This document shows, in pieces, positions 15,137 to 24,400 of a DNA stretch of 37,304 bases (its first letter is position 1; each line of letters opens with the position of its first letter). The translations under genes and the position numbers were made by a program. This DNA is from JAKIYB01 sp964590255 (lineage in GTDB: Bacteria; Armatimonadota; Hebobacteria; CAIYQO01). Location of the stretch: assembly GCA_964590255.1 (NCBI GenBank), contig CAZPYA010000044.1, positions 1 to 37,304 on the forward strand. The letters are read 5' to 3'. The notes below the pieces were generated by a model. That model had not been told where the DNA came from and did not search any database. It saw only the letters and a program-made list of their open reading frames with translations.

Positions 15137-16063
15137 GTGTTGGGGGTGCTCATGGCCGTGCTGCTGTTGCTCCTGCTCTGGGGCGTGGTTGATCATACGG
15201 TGCCGACCGACGGCGACATTGCCGCGCAGGTCGAGGCGTCGCTGCGTGGGCAACTCCAGCCGCGCGCCGTGCAGGTGACGGTGGAACGGCGCTCGCGCTT
15301 CACCACCCGGCTGGAGACGATGGACATCACGCTGCGCGGCTTCACCGCCGACCAGTTGCCGTTCTCCGCCGCGCCCGCTCCGGCGTCCGCTCCCGCCGTC
15401 GAGACGCCGCCAGTTGACGCCACGGTAACACCCCCGCCGGCTGACATCGCCACCCCCCCGTCGGCCGTGAAATCGCCGCGCGCGAGCAAGCCGAAGAAGC
15501 CGAAGCCGGAAAAGCAGGTCGAGATCGGCACGCTGCACCTGCGCTGCGAGGACTTCACCGTGGCGGGCACCCCGGTGCAGGCGGTGGACCTGACGCTGAA
15601 AGAAGTGCGGGTGCCATTCTCCGCGGTGAAGGCCGGGCAAATGGCCATTTCTTCGGTGGAACTGGCTAACGGCACGCTGACCCTGCACGAGACGGCGCTG
15701 ACGCGGTTCCTGCGCGCGCAGGCGCTGCCGGTGAGCGACCCGACGGTGCGCATCACCCCCGACGGCGTGCGCGTCACCGGCGGCCTGAAAGCGTTTCTGA
15801 ACACGCCGGTCGATATCCGCGGCAAGATCGCGGCGCGCAACGGCGGCATTCTCTACCTGGACAAACCCGCGCTGAACGTGCTGAAGGTGCCGGTGCCGGG
15901 GGTGATCGTCGACGCCGCGCTGAAGCAAATCGATCCACTGACCGATTTGAACAAAGACTTCCCGCTGCCGGTGCCGGTGTCGATCGCCACCATCGACCAC
16001 CGGGAGCGCACGCTGACCTTCAACATCGCGCTGCTGTTCCCGAAAGCGAGTGCCCGGAAATGA
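15137..16063 (+). CDS. Membrane-anchored DUF2993 (LmeA-like) protein
   Basis: About 308 residues. The N-terminus is a single hydrophobic segment (LGVLMAVLLLLLLWGVV) acting as signal or anchor. The rest resembles DUF2993/LmeA phospholipid-binding proteins: an N-terminal strand-rich part (about 22-75), a Pro/Ala/Lys-rich insert (about 78-125), and the C-terminal part (about 128-308) with VRITPDGVRVTGGL-type strands. LmeA acts in envelope lipid metabolism in mycobacteria; the role here is unknown. The start is uncertain: GTG at 15137 has no ribosome binding site, ATG at 15152 is possible, and the open frame continues upstream to 15071 without a standard start. It overlaps the next gene by four bases (ATGA). 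Confidence 0.65.
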   Translation: MLGVLMAVLLLLLLWGVVDHTVPTDGDIAAQVEASLRGQLQPRAVQVTVERRSRFTTRLETMDITLRGFTADQLPFSAAPAPASAPAVETPPVDATVTPPPADIATPPSAVKSPRASKPKKPKPEKQVEIGTLHLRCEDFTVAGTPVQAVDLTLKEVRVPFSAVKAGQMAISSVELANGTLTLHETALTRFLRAQALPVSDPTVRITPDGVRVTGGLKAFLNTPVDIRGKIAARNGGILYLDKPALNVLKVPVPGVIVDAALKQIDPLTDLNKDFPLPVPVSIATIDHRERTLTFNIALLFPKASARK

Positions 16064-16419
16064 TTGTCCCAACCCCGGATGAGTTGATGCAGACCTACGG
16101 GCACAAGTCGCCGGAAGAACTGGCGGACGCCTTCGGCTTGCAGGTGGTGCGCGAGGCCGCCGGCCCGGCGCTCCCCAGCGTTACGGTGTGCAGCGAATAC
16201 CGTCCGGCACAGTCAATCATCCTCTACCCCGCCGCCATCCGCGAGCAGGCGGAGAAACGCGGCGACACCCCGGCGCAACTCGAACAGTGGCACATCGCCC
16301 ACGAACTGTACCACGCCCTCGCCGAATCCGGTGGCCAATCCCCCTGGCGCGCCCGCGAAACCGCCGCCGACCTCTGGGCGGACGAGCTGATGCAACTGTA
16401 CCGGCATTCGCACCGGTAA
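16060..16419 (+). CDS. Small HExxH metallopeptidase-like protein (ImmA/IrrE type)
   Basis: A 119-residue cytoplasmic protein. H81-E-L-Y-H85 is a zinc HExxH motif, and E100 in ARETAADLWADEL fits the third ligand and following helix of the ImmA/IrrE (DUF955) family. Family members cleave phage-type repressors or DdrO-like regulators. This one is short and lacks a helix-turn-helix, and no repressor target is adjacent. Its start overlaps the stop of the DUF2993-like gene (ATGA), so the two are translationally coupled, which hints at a shared envelope- or stress-related task. Substrate unknown. Confidence 0.7.
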   Translation: MIVPTPDELMQTYGHKSPEELADAFGLQVVREAAGPALPSVTVCSEYRPAQSIILYPAAIREQAEKRGDTPAQLEQWHIAHELYHALAESGGQSPWRARETAADLWADELMQLYRHSHR

Positions 16420-16470
16420 ACTGTCGTGTCGGAAACGCCCGCCGTGGCGTTCCTGTAGTGTCAACAAGCG

Positions 16471-16524
16471 CCGGCGCGCACTCCCCAATCATACAGATGG
16501 GAAGTGCGCGCCGGTTCTTTCGTT
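16471..16524. terminator. Strong bidirectional terminator
   Basis: A 17-bp stem with one mismatch (16471-16487 with 16498-16514) and a 10-base loop. The plus strand continues TTCTTTCGTT, so it ends the HExxH gene. It also sits past the minus-strand gene whose stop codon is at 16591. Confidence 0.85.
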
Positions 16525-16590
16525 ACAGTTTTGGTGGCGACGGGTTAGACTTGCAGCCGGAGTCGGCTCGCTCACCCATTTTGCCCGTTG

Positions 16591-17892
16591 TTAGCGCACG
16601 TTGATGCCGGCGACGATGTCGCCGGTGCTGGTCGCGTTGATCAGACCTGTTGATCCCGTTGCCGAGTATTGGCCCTCTTTGCAGGGACGGCCGCTATTGT
16701 CTGCATTGTCTGGCCCAAGACTGTAGAGCAGGTAACCTTTCTTCGTCAGCGTGTATATGTAGGTGCCTGACGAAGCGTACGGATCGACGGGCAAAGCCTT
16801 TAAATAGTCGGGTGTGAGATCACGCAACGCGACCGGATACCGCTTGTGCTCTATGGCGTACGCGCGCAATGCGAGTGTGAGCAGCAGCAAGTCGTCTTGA
16901 ATGTAATTATTATAATGGCGAACATGCTCGTCTTCGTTGAAGATTTCCGGCGCGAGAATCGAATTTAGCGGAGTCGGGAGCTGTAATACCGGCATCGGCA
17001 GTCGATATCCATGGGGGGATTTGGCATTGGCGATGCGGGCATCCATGTAATGGGTATAGCGAGCGACGATCTCACGTTTGCTGATCAGATATGCCTGTGG
17101 CGGTACCCGCATATTGCCGTTATCATCAACAGTGCCGAGAAGCAGCTTCCGCCAATCCGAACGCTGGAAATATTTCAACAGCATGGCAATCTGGCCCCAC
17201 TTTTCGGCTTCCATTTCCTCGGTAAAGGTTATGCGTTTCAACGCAATCCGCTCAAGTCGTGTCGCATGTGCCCGGGCATCCGCCGCGGACAGGTGGTGTA
17301 CCATGTCCCACAGGGGTGTTCGGGTTGTCCTGCTGCACAGGCGCCCACTGCTGCTGGCATTGATCATACCGCCATGCGGAATGGTTGTACCGAGTTCGAT
17401 ACCATCCAATCCGCTGCGCATGGCGCCGGTGGCATCGCCGCGTTTCATCCGCATCATGGCATCAACATAGAGGATACGCGCCAGTTTGCAATAACTGGTG
17501 TGGTCCGAGTAGTGCGCATCATTCACACGAGCCGGATATTCACAGTACGCTTTATCAAAACCAGCACGCAGTGAAGCAAGCGCCGCGGCATTGGCTTTGA
17601 GCCATGCTGTAATACTCGCCGGCGTAAGGGGTGATCCTGGCGTGGGTCGCTTCCCTTCAAGCACGTCCATGGCATCATAAATCACAGCTTCATCTGTCAC
17701 CAATTTAGCCGCCCGCCGGTAATCATCTTGTGCATTCGGTACTGGCACCGTGACCTGTGGAATGGCGATCTGTGGGGTGGCATTCATGTCGATCCACCAC
17801 CATCCCCCGCCTCCCAATACAGCGACAAAGGCACCCACCAATAACAGCAGTAGCTTTTCACCTTTTGTCAATGCTTTATGTATCTGTGTCAT
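16591..17892 (-). CDS. Membrane protein with GspG-like C-terminus
   Basis: 433 residues of unknown function. One transmembrane helix near the N-terminus (LLLLLVGAFVAVLGGGGWWW) follows a short cytoplasmic lysine-rich segment, so most of the chain is outside the membrane. Residues about 45-330 are unrecognised and alpha-helix-rich. The C-terminal part (about 345-415) matches the pseudopilin GspG pattern (Y-P-x-x-L-x-x-L-x-P-D-Y-L-K-A-L-P-x-D-P-Y ... LYSLGPDN). No prepilin peptidase site is seen, so it is not itself a pseudopilin. Start: ATG at 17892; a GTG at 17907 lies inside the predicted -10. No type II secretion genes are near. AT content in parts of this gene looks higher than in its neighbours. 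Confidence 0.72.
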   Translation of the reverse strand: MTQIHKALTKGEKLLLLLVGAFVAVLGGGGWWWIDMNATPQIAIPQVTVPVPNAQDDYRRAAKLVTDEAVIYDAMDVLEGKRPTPGSPLTPASITAWLKANAAALASLRAGFDKAYCEYPARVNDAHYSDHTSYCKLARILYVDAMMRMKRGDATGAMRSGLDGIELGTTIPHGGMINASSSGRLCSRTTRTPLWDMVHHLSAADARAHATRLERIALKRITFTEEMEAEKWGQIAMLLKYFQRSDWRKLLLGTVDDNGNMRVPPQAYLISKREIVARYTHYMDARIANAKSPHGYRLPMPVLQLPTPLNSILAPEIFNEDEHVRHYNNYIQDDLLLLTLALRAYAIEHKRYPVALRDLTPDYLKALPVDPYASSGTYIYTLTKKGYLLYSLGPDNADNSGRPCKEGQYSATGSTGLINATSTGDIVAGINVR

Positions 17893-17898
17893 CGCACC

Positions 17899-17904
17899 AT
17901 TATA
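17899..17904 (-). promoter_or_regulatory. Consensus -10 placing transcription start on the ATG
   Basis: The minus strand has a perfect TATAAT (complement of 17899-17904) six bases before the ATG at 17892. Transcription would begin at or within a base or two of the A of the start codon, so the mRNA would be leaderless. The -35 is poor. Confidence 0.5.
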
Positions 17905-17953
17905 CACCGTAGCACCGATACTGCGGGCAGCAGCATTGGGGTGTTATACACCA

Positions 17954-18076
17954 GGCGGGCGAGCGTCCCCGCGAGCCGACTCCTGGTGGAAGTCTTATCC
18001 GTCGTGGTCAAACTATAGTAGAACACGACAAAACAAGTTTCCCCCCGGAGTCGACTCGCGGGGACGCTCGCCCGCC
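17954..18076. repeat. Inverted-repeat element with 30-bp arms
   Basis: Arms 17954-17983 and 18047-18076 are complementary at 29 of 30 positions (GGCGGGCGAGCGTCCCCGCG and onward). The 63-base spacer holds a nested pair GTCGTG/CACGAC. The spacer has no frame. It lies seven bases past the stop of the gene ending at 18083 and could also act as its terminator. The size and build suit a REP doublet or miniature transposable element. Confidence 0.7.
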
Positions 18077-18082
18077 CATTTG

Positions 18083-21000
18083 TTACTTCGCCTGAATCGT
18101 CATCTCCACCGATGAACCCGCCGGGATGGTATACGGCTTCGGCTTCAGCGTGAAGATGCCCCAGCCCTTCGCCGTCCACACGTCGGTGGTGATGGGGTTG
18201 TTGGTGGGGTTGTGCAGGGTGACGACCCACTGCTTCGCCAGCGTGTTGCACAGGGTGATGTGCAGGTTGCGGTGGCCGGCCTGCACCGGGCAACCGATGA
18301 AGTAGGCCTTTTTCCCGTCGGTGGGCAGCGCGGCGTAGGCGGTGTCGCCGTTCTTCACGATTTGCCGCCAGTTCGGCGTGGTGCGGGTGCGCTCGACGAT
18401 CCACGCGTCCGCGTGCTCGGGCAGCCCGGTCATCACCACCGGCAGGTAGGCATTCAGCTTCATGTCGGGGAAGCTGAGGTCGGCGCTGCCGGCGCGGCCG
18501 TCCAGGTGTATCGCCAGGCCGTCGCCGCTGAAGGGCGCGGTGGAGGTGAGCGGGGGATTCTGCAGCATGGCAAAGTAGTGGCGGAAGGCCTGGAAATCGG
18601 TGTCGCTGGGCGAGCCCAGGTAGCCGAGTTTCAGCGTGATCGCCGCGCCGTTGGGCAGCGACTTCACGCCGGGATTTTTGCCCAGCGTCACTTCCTTGCC
18701 GTGGCGCTTGTAAATGAGATCGTCATCCATGCTGAAGAGCGCAGCCGGGCCGCCGGGGGCGTCCAGTAGAATCCACGCGCCCTTGCCGAACGGGCCGACG
18801 GTGACTTCCGGCAGTTTCTCGTCGGCGCGGTAGAGCCGGCCCTCGCTGTCGCGCAGTTCCGTGAATTTCGTGTAGGTGAAGCGGATCGGCAAATCCTTGT
18901 CGGTGAGCGGCAGGTCTTTGCGCGTCCGCAGGTCAAAGGCGTACCACCCCGCGCGCAGGCCGCCCGGCAGCGGCACGAAGGCGGTGTGCATGCCGGTGCC
19001 GCCGTAGAACGGGTTGGGCTGTACCGGGCTCCACCAGCTCCAGGCGTTGCCCCAGCGTTCCTTGTCGACGATGATATTGTCCAGCGTCGCGCCGCCCACC
19101 AGCACATCCGGCCCGGAGACGCCCCACACCGGCTTCGAGTTGATTTCCACCGTGCCGGGGAAGCCCGGGGTGGAGACGGTGGCGAAGATGGGGAAGCGCG
19201 GGATTTCATTCCCTTGCGGCGCGCCGTCGATGGGCATCGTCGGGAAGTTTTCCGTGAGTGTATTCGATGGTGACAGCTCCGTCTGCCACCCGCCCTTGTT
19301 GTGCGTCACCGCATTGCCGCCCGGCTTCAACTGCATCCACTTGCCGGATTGCGACAGCGCCATGCCATAGGCGAGGAAGTTGCAGCGGTCGCCGCAGATG
19401 AATTCGTTCCACAGCGTGTTCGAATTGCGGATATACGAGCCGATGGCCTTTTTTCCGCTCATGTCGGTGATGACCGGGTACATCGACCGCTGCTGCGAGT
19501 TCTCGAAGTCGAAGGTCTTGTCGAACGCCTTCGCGCCGTTGGGCAGGAAGCGCGCGTAGACCTTGCCGGCGGACATGAGCACGATCTCCTTCAGGCCGGC
19601 ATCGCTGCTGACGTGCAGCCGCGCGGTGTAGCGCCACTGGTCGGGCCGATACCACTCGCCGAAGGGAATGACAATCTCCCAGCGCCCGCGCCAGCAGTTG
19701 ATGGTCGGTCCCTGGGTGATGTATTGGAACGGGCGCAGCCACGCCGTCTGCTGGCTGACCTGCTTGCGCACCGCGGCGACGCCCTGGCCGTAGTCTTCCG
19801 TGTAGGTGCCGTCGCCGAACTCGCCCGGCGAGACATTGATCATGCGCCAATCTTCTTTCAGCGCGCGGGGCAGTTGCGCCGGATCGTCCATCAGCGAAAT
19901 GGACGTGGGATGGTAGCAGAAATTCGTCGCCTGCAGGTAGCTGAAGGCGTCAATGGCGTCGTCCAGCGGCTTGCCGTTCTCGGTGGAGTAGATGGCGAAG
20001 GCGTTGTTCATCTTGTATTCCCACGGCGGGATGACGTTCTCCGCGTGGCGAAAGTAACCGAACTGCCCCTTGTACCCCATCTGCTCGAAGAAGTAATCGA
20101 AGATATATTTCGTAGGCATCTGCTTCTCGGACCACGTCTTGTCACTGTCGAAATATTTCTTATCGGCGGTGAGGATATTCGCCAGCGGGTACTGCGCTTG
20201 ATCGCCATAGCAATACATGCTCACCTTCCAGCGGCTGTCCTTGCCCCACAGGCCCGGGCAGGCGTAGAAGGTGTCGTCGGAGTATTGCACGCAGTCGGCC
20301 TTCATCTTATTGAAATTCGCCTCGGTGGTGAATTCCAGCGGCTCCAGAAAGACGAGGTAGGTCAGGCCGGCGGCTTTCGCGGCCTTCACCCACTGCTCCA
20401 CCGTCGCCTTGCCGCCGGAGTAATTCGAGCGCGCGCCGATGAGACCGGGCATCTGGACCTGGTCGTCGATGGCCGGCGCCTTCGTCCAGTCGCGCGGCTT
20501 CAGCATTTCGCCGGCCCAGCCCTCCAGCCGCGCGGTCATCGGCGGGGGCTGCAGCACCGCGGCGGGGGTGGGCGCGCCGCCTTTGCCGGCCTTCAACGTC
20601 GGCTCGGCCATGGCGGTGAAGAGGTTCGCATACAGCTGAATCCAGTTGCTCGGCTTGCCGTCGCGCCCGCGCGAGAGCATGTCCAGCACCGGCGGGCAGT
20701 TGTCCGGCGCGGCGAAAATCCACTCGGCGGTGATGCCGAGCGCGGCCAGGTATCCCTTGCCCACCAGGCGGATGGCCAGCAGCGTCGGCTCCGGCTGTGG
20801 CTGGGCGTTCACGTAGGGGAGAATGTCCTTCACCCGCTCCTCGGCCCAGCCGACCGCCTTCGCGGTAGGCGAAGCTTTCACGATAGGCGTCCAGGTGTTA
20901 TCCGTCACCACCGACACCGGGCTGCTTATGCCGCTTTGCGAATGGCCCGCCAGGTAGAGCAGGCCCTCCACGCCGGCGTTGTATGGCGCGGCGGCATAGG

Positions 21001-21424
21001 CGACATTCAGGTTGGTGAACATCGCCTTCACCGTCTTCGCCGGGTCCTCCTCGCGAATCGTCGACATGGTGAAGTGCGCGCCGTAGCCCTCGAGAAACTG
21101 CTGCGTGGCGAGGTAATCTTCCAGCTCCCAGCGCACATTCGGCGTCATCACCACCCCGCCGCCGGCCTCCATGAACGCCTTCAGCGCGGCGACAGTCTTC
21201 TTATCGCTAAAGCCGCCGGTGACAAATACCACGTTGTATTTGCCGCTGGCTAACAGCGCGGGTAAATCGCCGCCAACATGCAGCTCGATGCCCTTCGCGT
21301 GCAGCGGCTGGGCAAAGTAGGTCAGGTGCAACCCGTAGGTGAACAGCACCGCGGGCTTCTTCGCCGGCGCGGCCAGCGCCGCGAGGGCGCCGCAGAGAAG
21401 CAACATGAGCGTGACGAGACGCAT
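18083..21424 (-). CDS. Large secreted protein, unknown family, paralogue A
   Basis: 1,113 residues with a signal peptide (1-19, MRLVTLMLLL start). Residues about 22-130 resemble a class I glutamine amidotransferase-like Rossmann domain (YNVVFVTGG, AGGGVVM) without an obvious catalytic triad. Residues about 325-470 resemble a PHP/TIM-type segment (KAAGLTYLVFLEPLEFTTEA) but lack the metal-binding histidines. The remainder is predicted beta-sandwich with conserved blocks FEQMGYKG, IPPWEYKMNN, FICGDRCN and WGNAWSWWSPV, and an Ig-like C-terminus (YTIPAGSSVEM). It is collinear with the gene just upstream. GGAGG six bases before supports the ATG at 21424 over one at 21442. The presence of Trp/Tyr-rich beta domains suggests glycan binding, but no function is assigned. 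Confidence 0.85.
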   Translation of the reverse strand: MRLVTLMLLLCGALAALAAPAKKPAVLFTYGLHLTYFAQPLHAKGIELHVGGDLPALLASGKYNVVFVTGGFSDKKTVAALKAFMEAGGGVVMTPNVRWELEDYLATQQFLEGYGAHFTMSTIREEDPAKTVKAMFTNLNVAYAAAPYNAGVEGLLYLAGHSQSGISSPVSVVTDNTWTPIVKASPTAKAVGWAEERVKDILPYVNAQPQPEPTLLAIRLVGKGYLAALGITAEWIFAAPDNCPPVLDMLSRGRDGKPSNWIQLYANLFTAMAEPTLKAGKGGAPTPAAVLQPPPMTARLEGWAGEMLKPRDWTKAPAIDDQVQMPGLIGARSNYSGGKATVEQWVKAAKAAGLTYLVFLEPLEFTTEANFNKMKADCVQYSDDTFYACPGLWGKDSRWKVSMYCYGDQAQYPLANILTADKKYFDSDKTWSEKQMPTKYIFDYFFEQMGYKGQFGYFRHAENVIPPWEYKMNNAFAIYSTENGKPLDDAIDAFSYLQATNFCYHPTSISLMDDPAQLPRALKEDWRMINVSPGEFGDGTYTEDYGQGVAAVRKQVSQQTAWLRPFQYITQGPTINCWRGRWEIVIPFGEWYRPDQWRYTARLHVSSDAGLKEIVLMSAGKVYARFLPNGAKAFDKTFDFENSQQRSMYPVITDMSGKKAIGSYIRNSNTLWNEFICGDRCNFLAYGMALSQSGKWMQLKPGGNAVTHNKGGWQTELSPSNTLTENFPTMPIDGAPQGNEIPRFPIFATVSTPGFPGTVEINSKPVWGVSGPDVLVGGATLDNIIVDKERWGNAWSWWSPVQPNPFYGGTGMHTAFVPLPGGLRAGWYAFDLRTRKDLPLTDKDLPIRFTYTKFTELRDSEGRLYRADEKLPEVTVGPFGKGAWILLDAPGGPAALFSMDDDLIYKRHGKEVTLGKNPGVKSLPNGAAITLKLGYLGSPSDTDFQAFRHYFAMLQNPPLTSTAPFSGDGLAIHLDGRAGSADLSFPDMKLNAYLPVVMTGLPEHADAWIVERTRTTPNWRQIVKNGDTAYAALPTDGKKAYFIGCPVQAGHRNLHITLCNTLAKQWVVTLHNPTNNPITTDVWTAKGWGIFTLKPKPYTIPAGSSVEMTIQAK

Positions 21425-21445
21425 GGTATACCTCCGAAACAAGCG

Positions 21446-24400
21446 TTACGGGATGGCGATCTCCACCGAGGCGCCGGCGGGGATGGTGTATGCTCTGGCT
21501 TTCAGCGTGAACGGCGTCCATTCCTGCTGAGTGCGCACTTTCGTGGTAATGGCCGTGTCCGTCGGGTTATGCAGCGCGATCTGCCACGTGCCGGGCAGCG
21601 TGTTGCACAGGGTGATCTTTACCGCCGGGTTGTCGGCGACCACCGGATGCCCGAGGAAGAGGCTGATGGGATCATCGGCGCAGACCACGGCGTAAGCGGT
21701 GCCGTCCACCATCGGCAGTTGCCGCCAGTTGGGCGATTTGCGGGCGCGATCGAGCAGCCACGTGTCCCACCGCGGGTTCATGCCCTCCAATACGATGGCG
21801 CGGTTGACCGTCAGCGGCACCGCCGGGATGTTCACCGCGGCGCCCCGGCCGTTGCCGTCGAGATAGAGCGCGATGGGATCGGTGCGGTAGGTCGTGGTGA
21901 TCTTCGCCCCCTTCGGCAGCGTCTGCATGGCGGCGAAGCAGGCGCGCAGCGTCTCCAGCGGGGTGCCTGCCGGCGAACCGAGGTAGCCGATGCGCGTATC
22001 GAACTTCGCCCCCGCGGCCAGGCCCGCGGCGCCTGGCCGCGCGCCCAGCGACACCTCTGCCCCCCGGCGGGTGTAGACCAGCGTGTCATCCAGGCTCACC
22101 AGCCCGGCGGGGCCGCCTTCCATATCCACCAGCAGGTAGGCGCCTTTGCCGAAAGAGCCGCTCTCCGGCATCGTCGCCAGGTTGGCGGCGGTGTAGACGG
22201 CGCCCGCGCCGTCGCGCAGCTCGGTGAACTTCGCGTAGGTGTAGCGGATAGGCAGCTTCGCGTCCGCGGCACTCAGGTCCTGGCGCGCGGTGAGGTGAAA
22301 TTCGTACCAGCCGGCGCGCAGGCCGCCGGAGTAGGCGGCGAAGGTGGTGCTCTGCCCGTAGCCGTCGAGGAACGGGTTCGGTTTCACCGGGCTCCACCAC
22401 GACCAGGCGTTGCCCCAGCTCGATGGGTCGGTGATGATATTGTCCACGTAGCCGCCGCCGATCATCACGTCCGGGCTGCCGAGCACGAATTTCGGGCGGC
22501 AGTTGATGTGGCTGATCCCCGGATAGTCCTTCACCGCCACCACCGGGGCGAAGACGAAGGTCGGCGTGTCTTTGCCGCTACCCGCGCCGTCGATGGGCAG
22601 CGTCGGGTAGTCCAGCGTGAGGGTGGCCGACGGCGCGATGGTGCCGTACCAGCCGCCCTTGTTATGGGTGTAGCCGTTCATGTTGCCGCTCTTGTAGAAG
22701 TGGTAGCGGCCGTCCTTCGTCAGCGACGTGCTGGAGCTGAGATAGTTGCAGCGGTCGCCGCAGATGAACTCGTTCTGCAGCGTGTTGGTGTTGCGGATGA
22801 AGGCGCCGATGGCGCGCTTGCCATTGACGTCGGTGATAATCGGGTAGACCGAACGCTGCTGCGAGTTTTCAAAGACGAAGCTCTGGTCGAATTGCTTCGC
22901 GCCGTTGGGGCGGAAGTGATACAGCTCCTGGCCGTTGGACATAATGACGATGTCTTTCAGGCCAACCTCGCTGATGACGTGCAGGCGCGCGTCATACCGC
23001 CACAGGTCGGGACGGAACCACTCGCCCCACGGCACCAGCACCTCCCAGCGCCCGCGCCACGCTATGATGCGTGGTCCCTGAGTGATGTATTGGAATGGGC
23101 GCAGCCACGCAAGCTCTTCCTTGAACAGTTTGCGCATGGCGCCCACGCCGGGGCCGTATTCTTTCGTATACGAGCCGTCGCCGAACTCACCCGGGGCGGT
23201 ATTCACCACCGTCCAGCCGTGTTTCAGCCGTTCAGCGATCTGGACGGGCGAGTCCATCAGGTCGATGGAGAGCGGGTAGTAGTACATCTGCATCGCCTGC
23301 AGCGTGGCGAAGTCGTCAAAATGGTTGTCCACCACCGCGCCGTTGTCAGTGGAGTAAATGACGAACTGGTTGTTCATCTTATACTCCCACGGCGGAATCT
23401 CGCTCTCGTTGTGGCGGAAGTAGCCGGTTGGCCCCTTGTAGCCCATCTGCTCGAAGACGTAGTCGAAGATATACTTCGTGCGCACGCGCTCCGGCAGGCC
23501 TTTTTCGTTGTCCAGCCGCTTTTTGTCCGGCGTGAGGATGGTCGCCAGCGGATATTGCACGTTGTCGCCATAAAAGAACTGCGCGGTATTGGTGTGCGAG
23601 TCGCGCCACCAGATGCCCGGGATGGCGTAGAACGCGTCATCCGAATACTTCGCGCAGTCCGCCTTCAACTTGTTGAAATTCGCCTCGGTGGTGAACTCCA
23701 GCGGCTCCAGGAAGGCCAGGTAGGACAGGCCGTTGGCCTTCGCCGCCTTCACCCATTCCTCCACCGTCGCCTTGCCGCCGGAATAACTGGAGCGCGCGCC
23801 CACCAGGCCGGGAAGCTGGTCCTGATCGAGGATGGGCGGGGCTTTCGTCCAGTCGCGCAGCGCCTCGGGCGCCTTCGGTTTGAAGGTAGACGTGAGCAGC
23901 GCGTCCGGTGTCGCCTTGCCGCCTTTGCCCGCTGCCAGCGTCGGCTCGGCCATCCAGCGGAAGAGGTTGGCATAGAGCCTGATCCAGTTGCTCGGCTTGC
24001 CACCCTGGCCTTTGGACAGCATGTCCTGCACCGGCGGGCAGTTGCCGGGCGATTCGAAAATCCACTCCGGGTTGATGCCCAGCGCGGCGAGGCGGCCCTT
24101 CTCGACTGTGCGCGCCGCCAGCATCGTCGGCGCCATCTCGCCCTTCGCCGGGATATACGGGCGGACGATGACGCGCTTCTCCGCTTCATACGGCACCGCT
24201 TCCGCCGTGGGCGACGCCTTCACGATGGACTGCCAGTTCGCGTCGCCGATGATGTTGATCGGCGCGGTGGAGCCTTCCTGATTGCCGCGGTGGTAATACA
24301 GCAGGCCGGCGACGCCCTGGTTGAACGGCGCGGCCACGGTGTCGGTGAATTGCAGCGTACTCTGGAAGGCGGGGACGACGCGGCTTTTGTCGTTTTCGGT

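Noticed and set aside
19301..21253. Long open frames antisense to the tandem secreted pair (also 21278-24733) and to the LamG protein (35337-37016)
   Set aside because: Same shadow-frame composition and no start signals; the minus-strand frames have signal peptides and paralogy.
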